Source of the DNA: Aneurinibacillus thermoaerophilus
GTDB taxonomy: Bacteria; Bacillota; Bacilli; Aneurinibacillales; Aneurinibacillaceae
Reading direction: 5' to 3'
DNA: 64,000 nt
Assembly: GCF_900099925.1 (NCBI RefSeq)
Contig: NZ_FNDE01000004.1
Coordinates: 113,422-177,421, forward strand
Position numbers and translations under genes: made by a program. Below are positions 42,883 to 52,065 of this stretch, one piece after another (the stretch's first letter is position 1; every line of letters begins with the position of its first letter). The notes beneath the pieces are model-generated. The model searched no databases, was not told where the DNA came from, and saw only the letters and a program-made list of their open reading frames with translations.

Positions 42883-43815
42883 GTGGAGAACGACCGGAGG
42901 AGAAAACGAAGAAACAGAATTTGGCTTGCCTTATTGTCATTCGGTGTCATTATACAACTCAACTTGATTTTCAATGACAGCTCACCTGTTAAATCGGCAA
43001 CCGCGTTTTTAAACTCGATGTCCAGCAAAGCGCCAGCAGCACAAGAACAGGAGAAGACAGGGCAACAACCGGACAAGGAAAAAGACACATCCTCAAATCC
43101 GTCAGCCCCTCAAGAAACAAGGATACCCAAACAACAGCATCCAGCTAAGCCAGAAAAATCCCCAGCTAACGCGGCGACTTCCCCAGCAATGCCAGCTGTC
43201 GGAAAAATGATCGCCAAAATTTCGCAAAAGCGGCCCACCGTATATTTAACATTCGATGATGGCCCAGGAAAATATACGAAAGACATTGTCAACATTTTAG
43301 ACGAACATCAGCTGAAAGGCGCATTTTTCTGGATTGGTGAGAACTTGAAATCCGACGAACATATAGCGTTAGCTAAGCAAATGATAGCTAATGGTCATAT
43401 TATCGGTACACATACGATGCATCACCAACCGCTGCGTAAAAAGCCAAAAGATGAGCAAGTACAAATGATTCGCGAATCGACACAGTACATTTCTCAAAAA
43501 ATAGGCGCCCCGATTTTTTATTTCCGCCCGCCGTATGGCGCGGTCGATCAAAACACGATGCTGGCATCAAAAGAAACAAATCAAATTTTAACCTATTGGA
43601 ATGTGGATAGTCTGGATTGGAAATACGGAAAACGACCGGATTTAATTATGAACAACATCGCAAGCGAAGTGAAGCCAGGATCTATTATTCTCATGCATGA
43701 GAAAGAACAAACGGTTAAACTACTGCCGAAAATTATTGAGTTACTGAAAAATAAAGGATATCAAATAGCTCCGCTCCCGTCACCGTCACCGGAACCGGGC
43801 AAAAAAGCGGAATGA
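42883..43815 (+). CDS. Polysaccharide deacetylase (NodB domain), exported
   Basis: 310 residues. Basic N-terminus then a hydrophobic anchor (about 10-28), a Pro/Gln/Ser-rich linker to about residue 100, then a NodB homology domain: YLTFDDGPGKYT (metal-binding Asp), IGTHTMHHQPL (metal His pair), FYFRPPYGAVDQN, and SIILMHEK (catalytic His). Removes N- or O-acetyl groups from cell-wall glycan. GTG start with AAGGGAATT in front. Single plus-strand gene, terminator shared with the ABC permease. Confidence 0.9.
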   Translation: MENDRRRKRRNRIWLALLSFGVIIQLNLIFNDSSPVKSATAFLNSMSSKAPAAQEQEKTGQQPDKEKDTSSNPSAPQETRIPKQQHPAKPEKSPANAATSPAMPAVGKMIAKISQKRPTVYLTFDDGPGKYTKDIVNILDEHQLKGAFFWIGENLKSDEHIALAKQMIANGHIIGTHTMHHQPLRKKPKDEQVQMIRESTQYISQKIGAPIFYFRPPYGAVDQNTMLASKETNQILTYWNVDSLDWKYGKRPDLIMNNIASEVKPGSIILMHEKEQTVKLLPKIIELLKNKGYQIAPLPSPSPEPGKKAE

Positions 43816-43826
43816 CTGTTGCAGGC

Positions 43827-43869
43827 AAAAACGAGGCAAACCGGAGCAACAATCCGGGCCTCGTTTTTC
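43827..43869. terminator. Bidirectional terminator
   Basis: AAAACGAGGC and GCCTCGTTTT with a 21-base loop, A- and T-rich flanks. Ends both the deacetylase and the ABC permease gene. Confidence 0.85.
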
Positions 43870-44850
43870 TTACAAAACATCGCGCTGAATAAAGACAACG
43901 TACGCAATAATAAGAGAGCCAATGCTCCACACGGCAAGATTGACAACGGAAAAAGACAGGCTCAGGCCAGGAATCGGTGGAATCGTGCCAGCAAGATAAT
44001 CGGTCAGCCGCAAATTGACCATAAAAAAATATTTGGCTGACTCCCACGCCGACGCCATATTGGTAAGAAGCGTGCCCGCAATGAGCGCCGACACCATAAT
44101 CCCCATGCCGACCGCCGTACTGCGCACAAGCACCGACACCATGAATGAAATACAAGCCACCGCAAGACATGCATACCAAGCCAAACCATATTCCATAATC
44201 ATGTAAAGCCATTGCGGCAACACATGCACACCCGATGTCTCAATCTCTTCCCCTTTGGTTTGAAACCCTGTCAATACAGGGTATGTCCAGCCTTTATAAC
44301 CGAATACCCATCCTGAAATCGCGTAAGCAACAATCCCGGTAAGCACCACAATGACTGAAACAAACAACACAATGGTAATTAGCTTGCTGGTAAGAATTTT
44401 CCACCTTTTCACCGGCCTAGTAAGCAATACTTTAATTGTTCCGCCCGTATATTCCCCCGAAACAATATCGGAAGAGACGATAACAATTAAAAGCGGAATA
44501 AACAATGCAACGGCATTGCTCATAAAGTCGCGCGTAAACGTGACCCCGTTGGGCGATGTCGGGTTAATATCATGGTCGAGATAATATTGAAGCTGCTGTA
44601 CGCGAATCCGCATCCATTTTTTCCATTCTTCTGGGATTCGCGTGCTGTTTAACCGGTTGGTCGTATCGTTAATGCTCTGACGCACCTGCACTTTCCAATC
44701 CGTTGTACCAAGTTGCTTTTGATTGTTCAGCGTAGCCCTAAGCTGCGCATATGTAAAAATCGGCACTAGCACAAGCAGAATCAGCACTACAACCCAAAGT
44801 CTCTTTTTTCGTAACATTTTAATCGATTCATTCATCACAAGACTGTACAT
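43870..44850 (-). CDS. ABC-2 type transporter permease
   Basis: 326 residues with six hydrophobic segments and a large loop after the first (about 37-100), as in ABC-2/NatB-like permeases. Motifs: IVSSDIVSGEYTGGTIKVLLTRPV (the conserved E-TGT region) and FSVVNLAVWSIGSLI. It follows the ATPase gene, whose stop codon overlaps its ribosome binding site region. Substrate unknown; related systems export peptides, ions or antibiotics. Confidence 0.9.
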   Translation of the reverse strand: MYSLVMNESIKMLRKKRLWVVVLILLVLVPIFTYAQLRATLNNQKQLGTTDWKVQVRQSINDTTNRLNSTRIPEEWKKWMRIRVQQLQYYLDHDINPTSPNGVTFTRDFMSNAVALFIPLLIVIVSSDIVSGEYTGGTIKVLLTRPVKRWKILTSKLITIVLFVSVIVVLTGIVAYAISGWVFGYKGWTYPVLTGFQTKGEEIETSGVHVLPQWLYMIMEYGLAWYACLAVACISFMVSVLVRSTAVGMGIMVSALIAGTLLTNMASAWESAKYFFMVNLRLTDYLAGTIPPIPGLSLSFSVVNLAVWSIGSLIIAYVVFIQRDVL

Positions 44851-44851
44851 G

Positions 44852-45763
44852 CTACTTTTCCCCTGTCATAGTGAGGAATAAGTCTTCCAGACTCAGCTTC
44901 TTCCATTCCACGCCATAAATATCTACTCCACCGGCAACAAGCCTGGCAATCACGCGCGGAATATGCTCAGGAGCGATTTCCGTTATCATTCCTTCATCCG
45001 CTCGGTCAAGCAATCGGACATGTGAAAATGCAGTGAGTATACGGCGCGCTTTCTCTTCCGGCTCGACATACCACACCATATGGCGCATATCCTGCTTAAG
45101 TAACTCATTTACTTCCCCAACCCGAATCATTTCGCCTTCATTGATAATCGCTACCCGATCACACATCAGCTGGATTTCACTTAACAAATGACTTGAGACA
45201 AAAACGCTCAAACCTTCGTTTGCCAGCTGACGAATAAAGTCCCTAAGCTCTTTTATTCCTTGTGGATCAAGGCCATTGGTAGGCTCATCCAAAATCAACA
45301 GCTTCGGATCGCCAAGCAAAGCCTGTGCAATGCCAAGACGCTGCCGCATACCAAGTGAGTAATCTTTTACTTTGTCATGGATGCGTTCATTCAAATTGAC
45401 GCGCAGTACAACATCGTCAATCTTCTCCTTGGTAACACCCGGAATCATGCGAGCGAAATGCTCTAAGTTCTCCATTCCAGTTAAGTACGGATACAGCTCC
45501 GGATTTTCAACGATAGAACCGACATTAGCCAATGCCTTTGTAGGCTGCTTTTGAATATCGTAACCACATACCTTAATCCGGCCAGCGGTTGGCCGAATAA
45601 GTCCGACCATCATCCGAATTGTCGTTGTCTTTCCGGAGCCGTTAGGTCCAAGAAAGCCAAACACTTCACCTGCATGAACACAAAATGAAATCCCCTTAAT
45701 AATACGTTTACCACGAATTACTTTTTCCACGTGTTCAAGTTCCAGCGTAATTTCCCGTTCCAT
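44852..45763 (-). CDS. ABC transporter ATP-binding protein
   Basis: 303 residues. Walker A GPNGSGKTTT, Q-loop VGSIVEN, signature YSLGMRQRLGIAQALLG, Walker B LLILDEPTNGLDP, and switch His (VSSHLLSEI). The C-terminal 80 residues form the DUF4162-type extension common in ABC-2 exporters. AGGAGG before the ATG. It follows the SGNH gene by 11 bases, so the three may be one operon. Confidence 0.93.
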   Translation of the reverse strand: MEREITLELEHVEKVIRGKRIIKGISFCVHAGEVFGFLGPNGSGKTTTIRMMVGLIRPTAGRIKVCGYDIQKQPTKALANVGSIVENPELYPYLTGMENLEHFARMIPGVTKEKIDDVVLRVNLNERIHDKVKDYSLGMRQRLGIAQALLGDPKLLILDEPTNGLDPQGIKELRDFIRQLANEGLSVFVSSHLLSEIQLMCDRVAIINEGEMIRVGEVNELLKQDMRHMVWYVEPEEKARRILTAFSHVRLLDRADEGMITEIAPEHIPRVIARLVAGGVDIYGVEWKKLSLEDLFLTMTGEK

Positions 45764-45774
45764 CGTCTTTCCTC

Positions 45775-46554
45775 CTATTTCAAAACTTCCGCCATCCGTT
45801 CACCTATGCGACGATATCCAGCTTGGTTCGGATGGAAATGGTCGCTTGATAAATATTTCGTACCGCCTACACGGAACAAATCATCCGTAGGAACAAAAAT
45901 CGTATTCGGGTATCGATATAACACGCGGGCCGTTTCCTCGTTCCAACGCCGTACAACGTCATAGCTTTTCTTCGCGTTTGGCAAATCGCCAAACGCATTA
46001 TACAGACCCATATATAGCACTTTCGCTTTCGGATTTAGTGAAGTAATTATCTCCACAATTTTTTCATACCGCACTACAGCCCCTGGAATACGGGCACTGC
46101 TTGCTTCCGGGTTCACTTCTTCAGACTGCACGTTGAACAAATCGTTGCCACCGATAGACAACGTAATAATGTCCGCCTGCCTAATGGTACGCCGTATGTC
46201 TTCTTTATTCCGCAAGTCACTAAGCAGATCGTCCGTTCGGTATCCGTTCACCCCATGATTTAGTACATACACATTTCTACCGTTCGCCTCTGACAGCTTC
46301 ACACGCAAATTTCCTACATAGCCAAGCCCCGCTTGATCTCCAGTGCCGCGTGTAAGCGAATCTCCCAGCGCAACAATTTTCACATTTCTTTCATACTGCG
46401 TCTCTGCCTTCTCTTCCGCGCCCTTATCCGTACTCCACGAAACCGCGGACGGATACAGAATATCCTTGACCCCTAAATAAAATCCAACGGTTAAAAACAG
46501 AGTAGAAAAAAGCGCAAAAACGACAAAAACCCGCCACAATGTTTTTGATGACAT
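45775..46554 (-). CDS. Exported SGNH/GDSL hydrolase
   Basis: 259 residues. Hydrophobic N-terminal segment (about 6-28) suggests export or anchoring. Block I VALGDSLTRG (nucleophile Ser), block III SIGGNDLF (Gly/Asn), block V SSDHFHPNQAGY (Asp-x-x-His). Typical lipase/acylhydrolase or O-acetylesterase fold; the substrate is unknown. GGGAGG is upstream. It lies ahead of the ABC genes on the same strand. Confidence 0.9.
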   Translation of the reverse strand: MSSKTLWRVFVVFALFSTLFLTVGFYLGVKDILYPSAVSWSTDKGAEEKAETQYERNVKIVALGDSLTRGTGDQAGLGYVGNLRVKLSEANGRNVYVLNHGVNGYRTDDLLSDLRNKEDIRRTIRQADIITLSIGGNDLFNVQSEEVNPEASSARIPGAVVRYEKIVEIITSLNPKAKVLYMGLYNAFGDLPNAKKSYDVVRRWNEETARVLYRYPNTIFVPTDDLFRVGGTKYLSSDHFHPNQAGYRRIGERMAEVLK

Positions 46555-46620
46555 CCCCTGTACCTCCCTCGTCCGCTCCGTTCAAATTCTTTTTCATTAT
46601 ATACATAATAGAAAAAAATT

Positions 46621-46656
46621 AAAAAAGGCTGTTGACTTAATACCTTGTCAACAACC
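46621..46656 (-). terminator. Terminator of the ornithine-cyclodeaminase-like gene
   Basis: GGTTGTTGAC/GTCAACAGCC around a 10-base loop (one G-T), followed on the minus strand by TTTTTTAATTTTTTT. Confidence 0.9.
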
Positions 46657-46698
46657 TGAAAGCATCATAGAAGATGTTCTTATTTGCTTCATCTTACA

Positions 46699-47733
46699 TT
46701 ATACAAATACTGGTTTATCCCACAATGTTAAAGGTGTTCCTACTCCTTTTTGTTTCGCATTTTCATAAATTCGCTTCGCCACAACTAAATCGTCAATCGC
46801 CATGCCGACGGAGTTAAAATAAATAAACTCTTGTGCATTTTCCCTGCCTTTCTTATGCCCTACAACAATTTCACCTAGCTCAGCATAAATGTTTTCGGTA
46901 TGGAATTGTTTCTCTGCATGCATCAGCGCCAGCGTTTGTACCCCTCTATGTTTAATTTCTTCCCAATCATCTACAACGATTTTATCCGCTTTCTCAATGA
47001 CAGAAAACTCCGCCTCATATCCTCCAACATGAGAGTAAAAGCAGCCTTCGCTGATCCATTCCGCCTTAATAACAGGCTCTTTTGCCGTCGTTGCCGTAAC
47101 GACAACATCAGCGCCAACAACCGCTCTTTCTCCGCTGGAAACAGGGATAACCTCCACATTTAGCGTTTCGCTCACTTCTGCCGCAAACGATTCCGCACGC
47201 TCAAGTGACAAATCATATACCTTCACCTTGGACAATTGGGGTAACGCAGCTTTAAGCGCCATTAATTGTGTTCTATTTTGGGTGCCGGCCCCAATCATTC
47301 CCGCCACCTTCGAATCGCGCCGGGCAAGATATTTGGCGGCCGTTCCGGTTACGCCTCCCGTACGCATCGCGCTAATGACCGTACCATCCATAACGGCAAG
47401 AGGAAGCATCGTTTCCGGGTCATTTAATACAATCAAAGCCGATGCTCGCGGCAAACGGTATTCATGAGGGTTCTTCGGCGCGCTTCCAATCCACTTGATC
47501 CCGGCAATATCCACACCTCCTCCAACATAGCCAGGCATCGCATTAATCCTTCCCCGCGTTCCTTCACTTTCTGCATCTCCCCAGCGCAACACCACTTTAG
47601 AAGGTAAGATATAATCGTTTGCATGATGAAGTGTAAACACATACTCCAAATCTTTAATTACATCATCCATAACCAAAGCTCCGCACGCAACCACATCACT
47701 CTGAGACAAATAAAGAAACTCATATTTCGACAT
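46699..47733 (-). CDS. Ornithine cyclodeaminase/mu-crystallin family protein
   Basis: 344 residues. AVMDGTVISAMRTGGVTGTAAKYLA and the Rossmann motif MIGAGTQNRTQL are the family signatures for NAD(H) and substrate (Arg and Lys) binding; FYSHVGGYEAEF and IVVDDWEEIKHRG follow. Activities in the family range from ornithine cyclodeaminase to amino acid dehydrogenases and ketimine reductases, so the reaction is open. Encoded 158 bases downstream of a glutamate-symporter-like gene, on the same strand; an amino acid substrate is plausible. The ribosome binding site is CAGGAA. Confidence 0.85.
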   Translation of the reverse strand: MSKYEFLYLSQSDVVACGALVMDDVIKDLEYVFTLHHANDYILPSKVVLRWGDAESEGTRGRINAMPGYVGGGVDIAGIKWIGSAPKNPHEYRLPRASALIVLNDPETMLPLAVMDGTVISAMRTGGVTGTAAKYLARRDSKVAGMIGAGTQNRTQLMALKAALPQLSKVKVYDLSLERAESFAAEVSETLNVEVIPVSSGERAVVGADVVVTATTAKEPVIKAEWISEGCFYSHVGGYEAEFSVIEKADKIVVDDWEEIKHRGVQTLALMHAEKQFHTENIYAELGEIVVGHKKGRENAQEFIYFNSVGMAIDDLVVAKRIYENAKQKGVGTPLTLWDKPVFV

Positions 47734-47891
47734 AAAGATTCCTGCTACTTAAAATACAAGAAATTTTCAGTTTATTTATCTTGCTATAAGCAACAGGTTG
47801 TTCACCTCTCCCTAGTATTTTATAATTTTAGTATATATTACCTTTGCTTCGATTTATTACAGACCACACTCTCTCAGCAACGAACCTTCAT

Positions 47892-49250
47892 TCACGTCGT
47901 CCTTGTCCAAAAACCAAGCCTTCTGGCAAGAATGTATAACACGAACAATAGTATCAAAAAAACGACACCAACGTTTAGCGACCCGTAATTATGGGCCATC
48001 ACAGGCAGAATTGAGGTAAGCAAACCACCCCCAATAATCGGGCTGATAAATGGCGCTCTTAGGGCATAACCTGTGCCCGCTTCGGTTTTCATCTCAGGAT
48101 CAACCGTGCGCAACAACATCAAAGCAACCGCTGTCACACCAGTAAGCGATCCATAATTAACAATCGCGTGTTCAAACCAATCTTTACCGAACAATCGTGG
48201 TCCGGCCCAAAAGAAATACCAGACCATGACGAGTGTCATCACTACCATGAGAATGGACAGAGGAAACGCATATTCAATAACAACAGGGATCTTAATCGAA
48301 GCAATCGCCGCCATAATCAGAAACTCCAGAGCCAGCCCTTGAATTCGATGCAAACATCCGGTGTCTATTGCTTCCGCAAATTTCGTTTTAGAAATGACCA
48401 ATTGCACCACTAAACCACCGACCATCGCCATCGGAAATAATGGCAGCCCCGGAACGAGCCCGCCGAGCAACTTCTGTAAAACCCAGCCGATCAAAATCGC
48501 GATTGAAATTAGCGACCCGTGGAAGGCTAACGATTCCACCACGTCTTTATTCATTGTCACCGCCGAGCCGGACGGTTGCTTTGCCCGCGGTAAAATATCT
48601 TCGCTTTGGTTTACGTTAAGCTCTTGAACATTTTTAATCACTGACGTGTACCCTTTACGGACACCATAATTAATGATCACCATACCGACGATAATCCCGA
48701 CCAATAGCCCTACGGTTGCCGATGTTAAACCTAATGGTCCTCCATCAGACCAGTCCAGGCGATTATATACGTCAACCATACCTCCAGCCGTTCCATGTCC
48801 ACCCGACCAGCCGATTTCTACAATAGACCCAAACATTTCATTAACATTCCATACCGGAATCAGTACAAGACCGGTTATAATAAAGGGTAAGGCTATCTGT
48901 ATGCATTCACCCATATAACCGAATAAAAGATGTGGAACGATAAGTCTCCCCATTTTCTTTGGATTTGGAATGGATACGCCCATTAACATCGGAGCAAAAA
49001 CGACTGTAATTAGTGCGCCGGGCAAAGCACCCCAGCTTTCCGTCATTTCGGCGGGTAAAACACCCAGACCATACTGCCCTAACAACAACCCTAATGTTCC
49101 CGCAATAAGAGAAGCCGAAATAAAAAACTTCTTAAAAAACTTCACTTTCACTCTTAACACTACGCCGATAAACAGCAATATTCCCAAGACGGCGCAGTAG
49201 AACAGTATGGTTTCCATACTACTCGATTGGATTTTTTCCGTGGGAAACAT
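47892..49250 (-). CDS. Sodium/glutamate symporter (GltS-like)
   Basis: 452 residues, about ten membrane helices in two inverted halves. Glycine-rich loops EIGWSGGHGTAGGMVDVY and NYGSLTGVTAVALML are the re-entrant hairpins of the ESS (GltS) family. AAGGAGG stands 7 bases before ATG 49250. The HTH gene lies 16 bases upstream, so both may be co-transcribed. Expected role: sodium-coupled uptake of glutamate or a similar anion. Confidence 0.88.
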   Translation of the reverse strand: MFPTEKIQSSSMETILFYCAVLGILLFIGVVLRVKVKFFKKFFISASLIAGTLGLLLGQYGLGVLPAEMTESWGALPGALITVVFAPMLMGVSIPNPKKMGRLIVPHLLFGYMGECIQIALPFIITGLVLIPVWNVNEMFGSIVEIGWSGGHGTAGGMVDVYNRLDWSDGGPLGLTSATVGLLVGIIVGMVIINYGVRKGYTSVIKNVQELNVNQSEDILPRAKQPSGSAVTMNKDVVESLAFHGSLISIAILIGWVLQKLLGGLVPGLPLFPMAMVGGLVVQLVISKTKFAEAIDTGCLHRIQGLALEFLIMAAIASIKIPVVIEYAFPLSILMVVMTLVMVWYFFWAGPRLFGKDWFEHAIVNYGSLTGVTAVALMLLRTVDPEMKTEAGTGYALRAPFISPIIGGGLLTSILPVMAHNYGSLNVGVVFLILLFVLYILARRLGFWTRTT

Positions 49251-49265
49251 ATAGCACCTCCTTAT

Positions 49266-49490
49266 TTATGCTGTTTTTTTATAATGTGTCGTTTCGTTAC
49301 TTTTATGTTTAAAAAAATAGGTCCAATCAACGCCCAAAACCGCTCCGATTCTTTTGGCTACAACAACGCTGGGGTTCCTCGTGCCATTCTCGATCATCGT
49401 GTAGTAAGCGCGTTGAATATTAGCTGCTTTCGCTACTTCTTCCTGCGTCATCTTTTTGCTGATCCGTTTTTCCCGGAGCCATATTCTCAC
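49266..49490 (-). CDS. XRE-family helix-turn-helix regulator (short)
   Basis: 74 residues, almost only a Cro/C1-type helix-turn-helix: MTQEEVAKAANIQRAYYTMIENGTRNPSV. GTG start with AGGAGGGG about 7 bases before. Its position just before the symporter gene and beside an operator-like inverted repeat suggests it controls itself and the symporter. Confidence 0.87.
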   Translation of the reverse strand: MRIWLREKRISKKMTQEEVAKAANIQRAYYTMIENGTRNPSVVVAKRIGAVLGVDWTYFFKHKSNETTHYKKTA

Positions 49491-49516
49491 CCGTTCCCCT
49501 CCTTTCTAAGTAACAA

Positions 49517-49551
49517 TTCGACACATCATGACATTTATTATATGTGTCGAA
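49517..49551. promoter_or_regulatory. Operator-like inverted repeat between divergent XRE genes
   Basis: TTCGACACAT and ATGTGTCGAA, perfect 10-base arms with a 15-base spacer. It lies just upstream of the leftward XRE gene. Probable binding site of one of the two regulators. Confidence 0.65.
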
Positions 49552-49611
49552 ACGCTACAAGTCAAGGGGGTTCGGTCGTGTAATGGAGCGATTTGTTACT
49601 GATATTTATTC

Positions 49612-49626
49612 GTAACATATTGTTAC
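49612..49626. promoter_or_regulatory. Palindromic operator candidate upstream of the rightward XRE gene
   Basis: GTAACA-TAT-TGTTAC, a perfect palindrome about 40 bases before the start of the 118-residue XRE protein; TTGTTAC recurs at 49593. Likely autoregulatory. Confidence 0.6.
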
Positions 49627-49665
49627 AGTAAAATAGGAATAAGTAAATAAAGATAAGGGAGAATC

Positions 49666-50022
49666 ATGATGTTAGCGGAACGTTTACTTCATATGCGAAA
49701 AAGAAAAAAGAAGACCCAAGAGGAAATGGCTAAATTTCTGGGAATTACCAGACCTGCGTACACGGCATACGAAACGGGCAGAAGGCAGCCTGATTACGAA
49801 ACGCTTAGCAAATTGGCCGATTACTTTGATACGACGACAGACTATTTACTCGGGCGTACCAATAATCCTTTATCATATAAAGCCGAACATTTTTCCGCTA
49901 TCATCAATGACCCTGAAATTAATACATTTTTTAAGGACTATTTGAGCGCACCGAAAGAAAAACGCGAAGAATTACAACGTTTTTGGAAATTCATGAAGCA
50001 AGAAGAGGAAGAGGATAAGTAA
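49666..50022 (+). CDS. XRE-family transcriptional regulator
   Basis: 118 residues. Helix-turn-helix at about 8-60 (LHMRKRKKKTQEEMAKFLGI, TRPAYTAYETGRRQPDYETL) typical of phage-type or SinR-like regulators, then a charged helical tail. Two ATGs in a row with AAGGGAG upstream. Divergent from the short XRE gene; the two share a 175-base control region. Confidence 0.88.
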   Translation: MMLAERLLHMRKRKKKTQEEMAKFLGITRPAYTAYETGRRQPDYETLSKLADYFDTTTDYLLGRTNNPLSYKAEHFSAIINDPEINTFFKDYLSAPKEKREELQRFWKFMKQEEEEDK

Positions 50023-50035
50023 GGGGATAAGAAAA

Positions 50036-50057
50036 AAAGAGAGGCTTCCCCTCTCTC
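50036..50057 (-). terminator. Terminator of pgcA
   Basis: AGAGAGG/CCTCTCT-type stem around CTTCC, followed on the minus strand by TTTTTTTC. It may also halt the converging XRE transcript. Confidence 0.8.
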
Positions 50058-50084
50058 AGAATGCGGAACTTCTTCAGCTCCTGT

Positions 50085-51824
50085 TTATGCAAGAATTTTA
50101 TTTACTTTCTTCATCACTTCCGCCTTTAGTTGTTCCAGCCATTGACGGCTTTCTTGCATAGAGTTTCTTTTTACGCCAAAATAAAACTTGATTTTCGGTT
50201 CGGTTCCGGACGGGCGGAGGCAAAACCATGACCCGTCTTCTAATATATATTTCAAAACGTCAGATGAAGGAAGCGTCAGCCGCTCGCTCTGCTTTTCACG
50301 GGCAAATGTCCGCAAACCCGCCCTATAATCTTCAATGACAGTAACCTGTTGCCCTGCCAGCTCTACAGGAGGCTGTTGCCTGAACGCTTGCAGAATCGCC
50401 CTGATTTTTGCAAGTCCTTCCTTTCCTTTCAGCGTAATAGATGCTAGGTCTTCGAGATAATACCCATACGTTGCAAACAGCTCAAGCAAACCTTCATACA
50501 TGGTCATCCCGCGCGATTTATAGTATGCGGCCACTTCCGCCGCTAGAAGGCACGCTTGTATCGCATCTTTGTCACGGACGAAGTCGCCTACTAAATATCC
50601 GTAACTTTCTTCATAGCCAAACACAAATGTATGGTCGCCCGATTCTTCAAACTCTTTGATTTTTTCTCCGATAAATTTGAACCCTGTCAGCGTATCAACG
50701 GTCTGAAGGCCAAACGAATCGGCAATGGCGCGCCCGATTTCCGACGTTACGATCGTTTTCAGTACGACTCCATTTTTCGGCAGAGAGCCGCTGTCACACT
50801 TTTGTTTGAGCAGATAATGCAAGAGAAGCGCTCCCGTCTGGTTGCCAGTGAGCACGACATATTCCCCTTGGGTATTTTTCACCGCAACGCCAACACGATC
50901 CGCGTCCGGATCTGTTCCGAGCAAAATATCGGCGTCTATCTGTTTTCCGTAGCGAATGGCGATTTCAAACGCGGCATGTTCCTCCGGATTCGGGGAAGCC
51001 ACTGTGGAAAACTCCGAATCCGGCGCTTCCTGTTCTTTGACGACGGTGACATTCGTAAAGCCAAGTTCTCGAAGACCGCGGCGCACGAGCTTATTGGAAG
51101 TGCCATGCAACGGAGTAAATACAATGCTAAGCCTGTCTTTCATCCGTTTAATAAGTTCAGGATTTACGCTGAGCGCGCAAACGTTCCGTATGTATGCGTC
51201 ATCAATTTCCGCGCCTATGATACGCAACAAGCCCGCCGCTCTCGCCGCCTGCTCATCAGCTGTCTCAACTGCCAGTTCGTCTTCAACTTCATTTACTTTG
51301 GCAATCACAGCATCCGCTGTCACAGGCGGCAACTGTCCACCGTCCGGGCCGTACACTTTATACCCATTATATTCCGGAGGATTGTGACTGGCTGTAATGA
51401 CAATTCCGGCATACGCTCCAAGATGGCGCACCGCGAATGACAATACCGGCGTAGGACAGATATCATCGAACACGTATGTTTGAATGCCGTGCCTGGTCAA
51501 TGTCAGCGCCGCTTCGAACGCGAATTCCCGCGATTTGCGGCGCACATCATACGCGATCACCACACCGCGCCGCTTCGCTTCTTCTCCCTTCTCTTCCATA
51601 TAGCGCGCAAGCCCTTCTGACGCCTTGCGTACGGTATAAATATTCATTCGATTCGTACCCGGTCCGATTTCACCGCGCAAGCCCCCTGTTCCGAATTCAA
51701 GAGTGCGATAAAAGCAGTCCTCTAATTGCTTCCGGTCGTTTTGCATTTTGTTCAGCTCTTGTTTTATTTCTTCATCCAGCGCAGGATATGTTCTCCACTT
51801 GGTAACCTTTTGCTCCCAATTCAT
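50085..51824 (-). CDS. pgcA: Phosphoglucomutase/phosphomannomutase (PgcA-type)
   Basis: 579 residues, alpha-D-phosphohexomutase family. Catalytic phosphoserine Ser146 in [13 protein letters not shown], metal-binding [11 protein letters not shown], sugar-binding GYEESYGYL and phosphate-binding [12 protein letters not shown]. Interconverts glucose 1- and 6-phosphate, feeding UDP-glucose for wall teichoic acid and glycolipids. AGAGGAAA before the ATG. Upstream neighbours pgi and pfkA make a glycolytic group on the same strand. Confidence 0.94.
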   Translation of the reverse strand: MNWEQKVTKWRTYPALDEEIKQELNKMQNDRKQLEDCFYRTLEFGTGGLRGEIGPGTNRMNIYTVRKASEGLARYMEEKGEEAKRRGVVIAYDVRRKSREFAFEAALTLTRHGIQTYVFDDICPTPVLSFAVRHLGAYAGIVITASHNPPEYNGYKVYGPDGGQLPPVTADAVIAKVNEVEDELAVETADEQAARAAGLLRIIGAEIDDAYIRNVCALSVNPELIKRMKDRLSIVFTPLHGTSNKLVRRGLRELGFTNVTVVKEQEAPDSEFSTVASPNPEEHAAFEIAIRYGKQIDADILLGTDPDADRVGVAVKNTQGEYVVLTGNQTGALLLHYLLKQKCDSGSLPKNGVVLKTIVTSEIGRAIADSFGLQTVDTLTGFKFIGEKIKEFEESGDHTFVFGYEESYGYLVGDFVRDKDAIQACLLAAEVAAYYKSRGMTMYEGLLELFATYGYYLEDLASITLKGKEGLAKIRAILQAFRQQPPVELAGQQVTVIEDYRAGLRTFAREKQSERLTLPSSDVLKYILEDGSWFCLRPSGTEPKIKFYFGVKRNSMQESRQWLEQLKAEVMKKVNKILA

Positions 51825-52026
51825 TTTTTCCTCTCCTCATTCGGTAAATTGCGGGTTGCTCCCGTTTCTCCCATTATACTCCACTTATTTCCTTTCATTG
51901 CGTAAGATAAGCTTATTCCATCCATGCCGCTATCTTTCTCGCTTCGTCATACGTTAACCTTTCTTTTTTTCTATTCTAGTAAAACGATACACATTTATGC
52001 GCAAACAGCTTCTATCATCACAAACC

Positions 52027-52057
52027 ATACCGCCGCCCCGAAACGGAGCGGCGGTAT
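52027..52057 (-). terminator. Terminator of pgi
   Basis: ATACCGCCGC/GCGGCGGTAT perfect 10-base arms, loop CCCGAAACGGA, with GGTTTGTG after it on the minus strand. GC-rich and stable, although the T-run is poor. Confidence 0.75.
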
Positions 52058-52065
52058 AGTATTTA

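Noticed and set aside
50631..51440. Long antisense frame across pgcA
   Set aside because: It lies wholly inside pgcA, whose motifs are intact, and its composition mirrors that gene; no ribosome binding site or domain.
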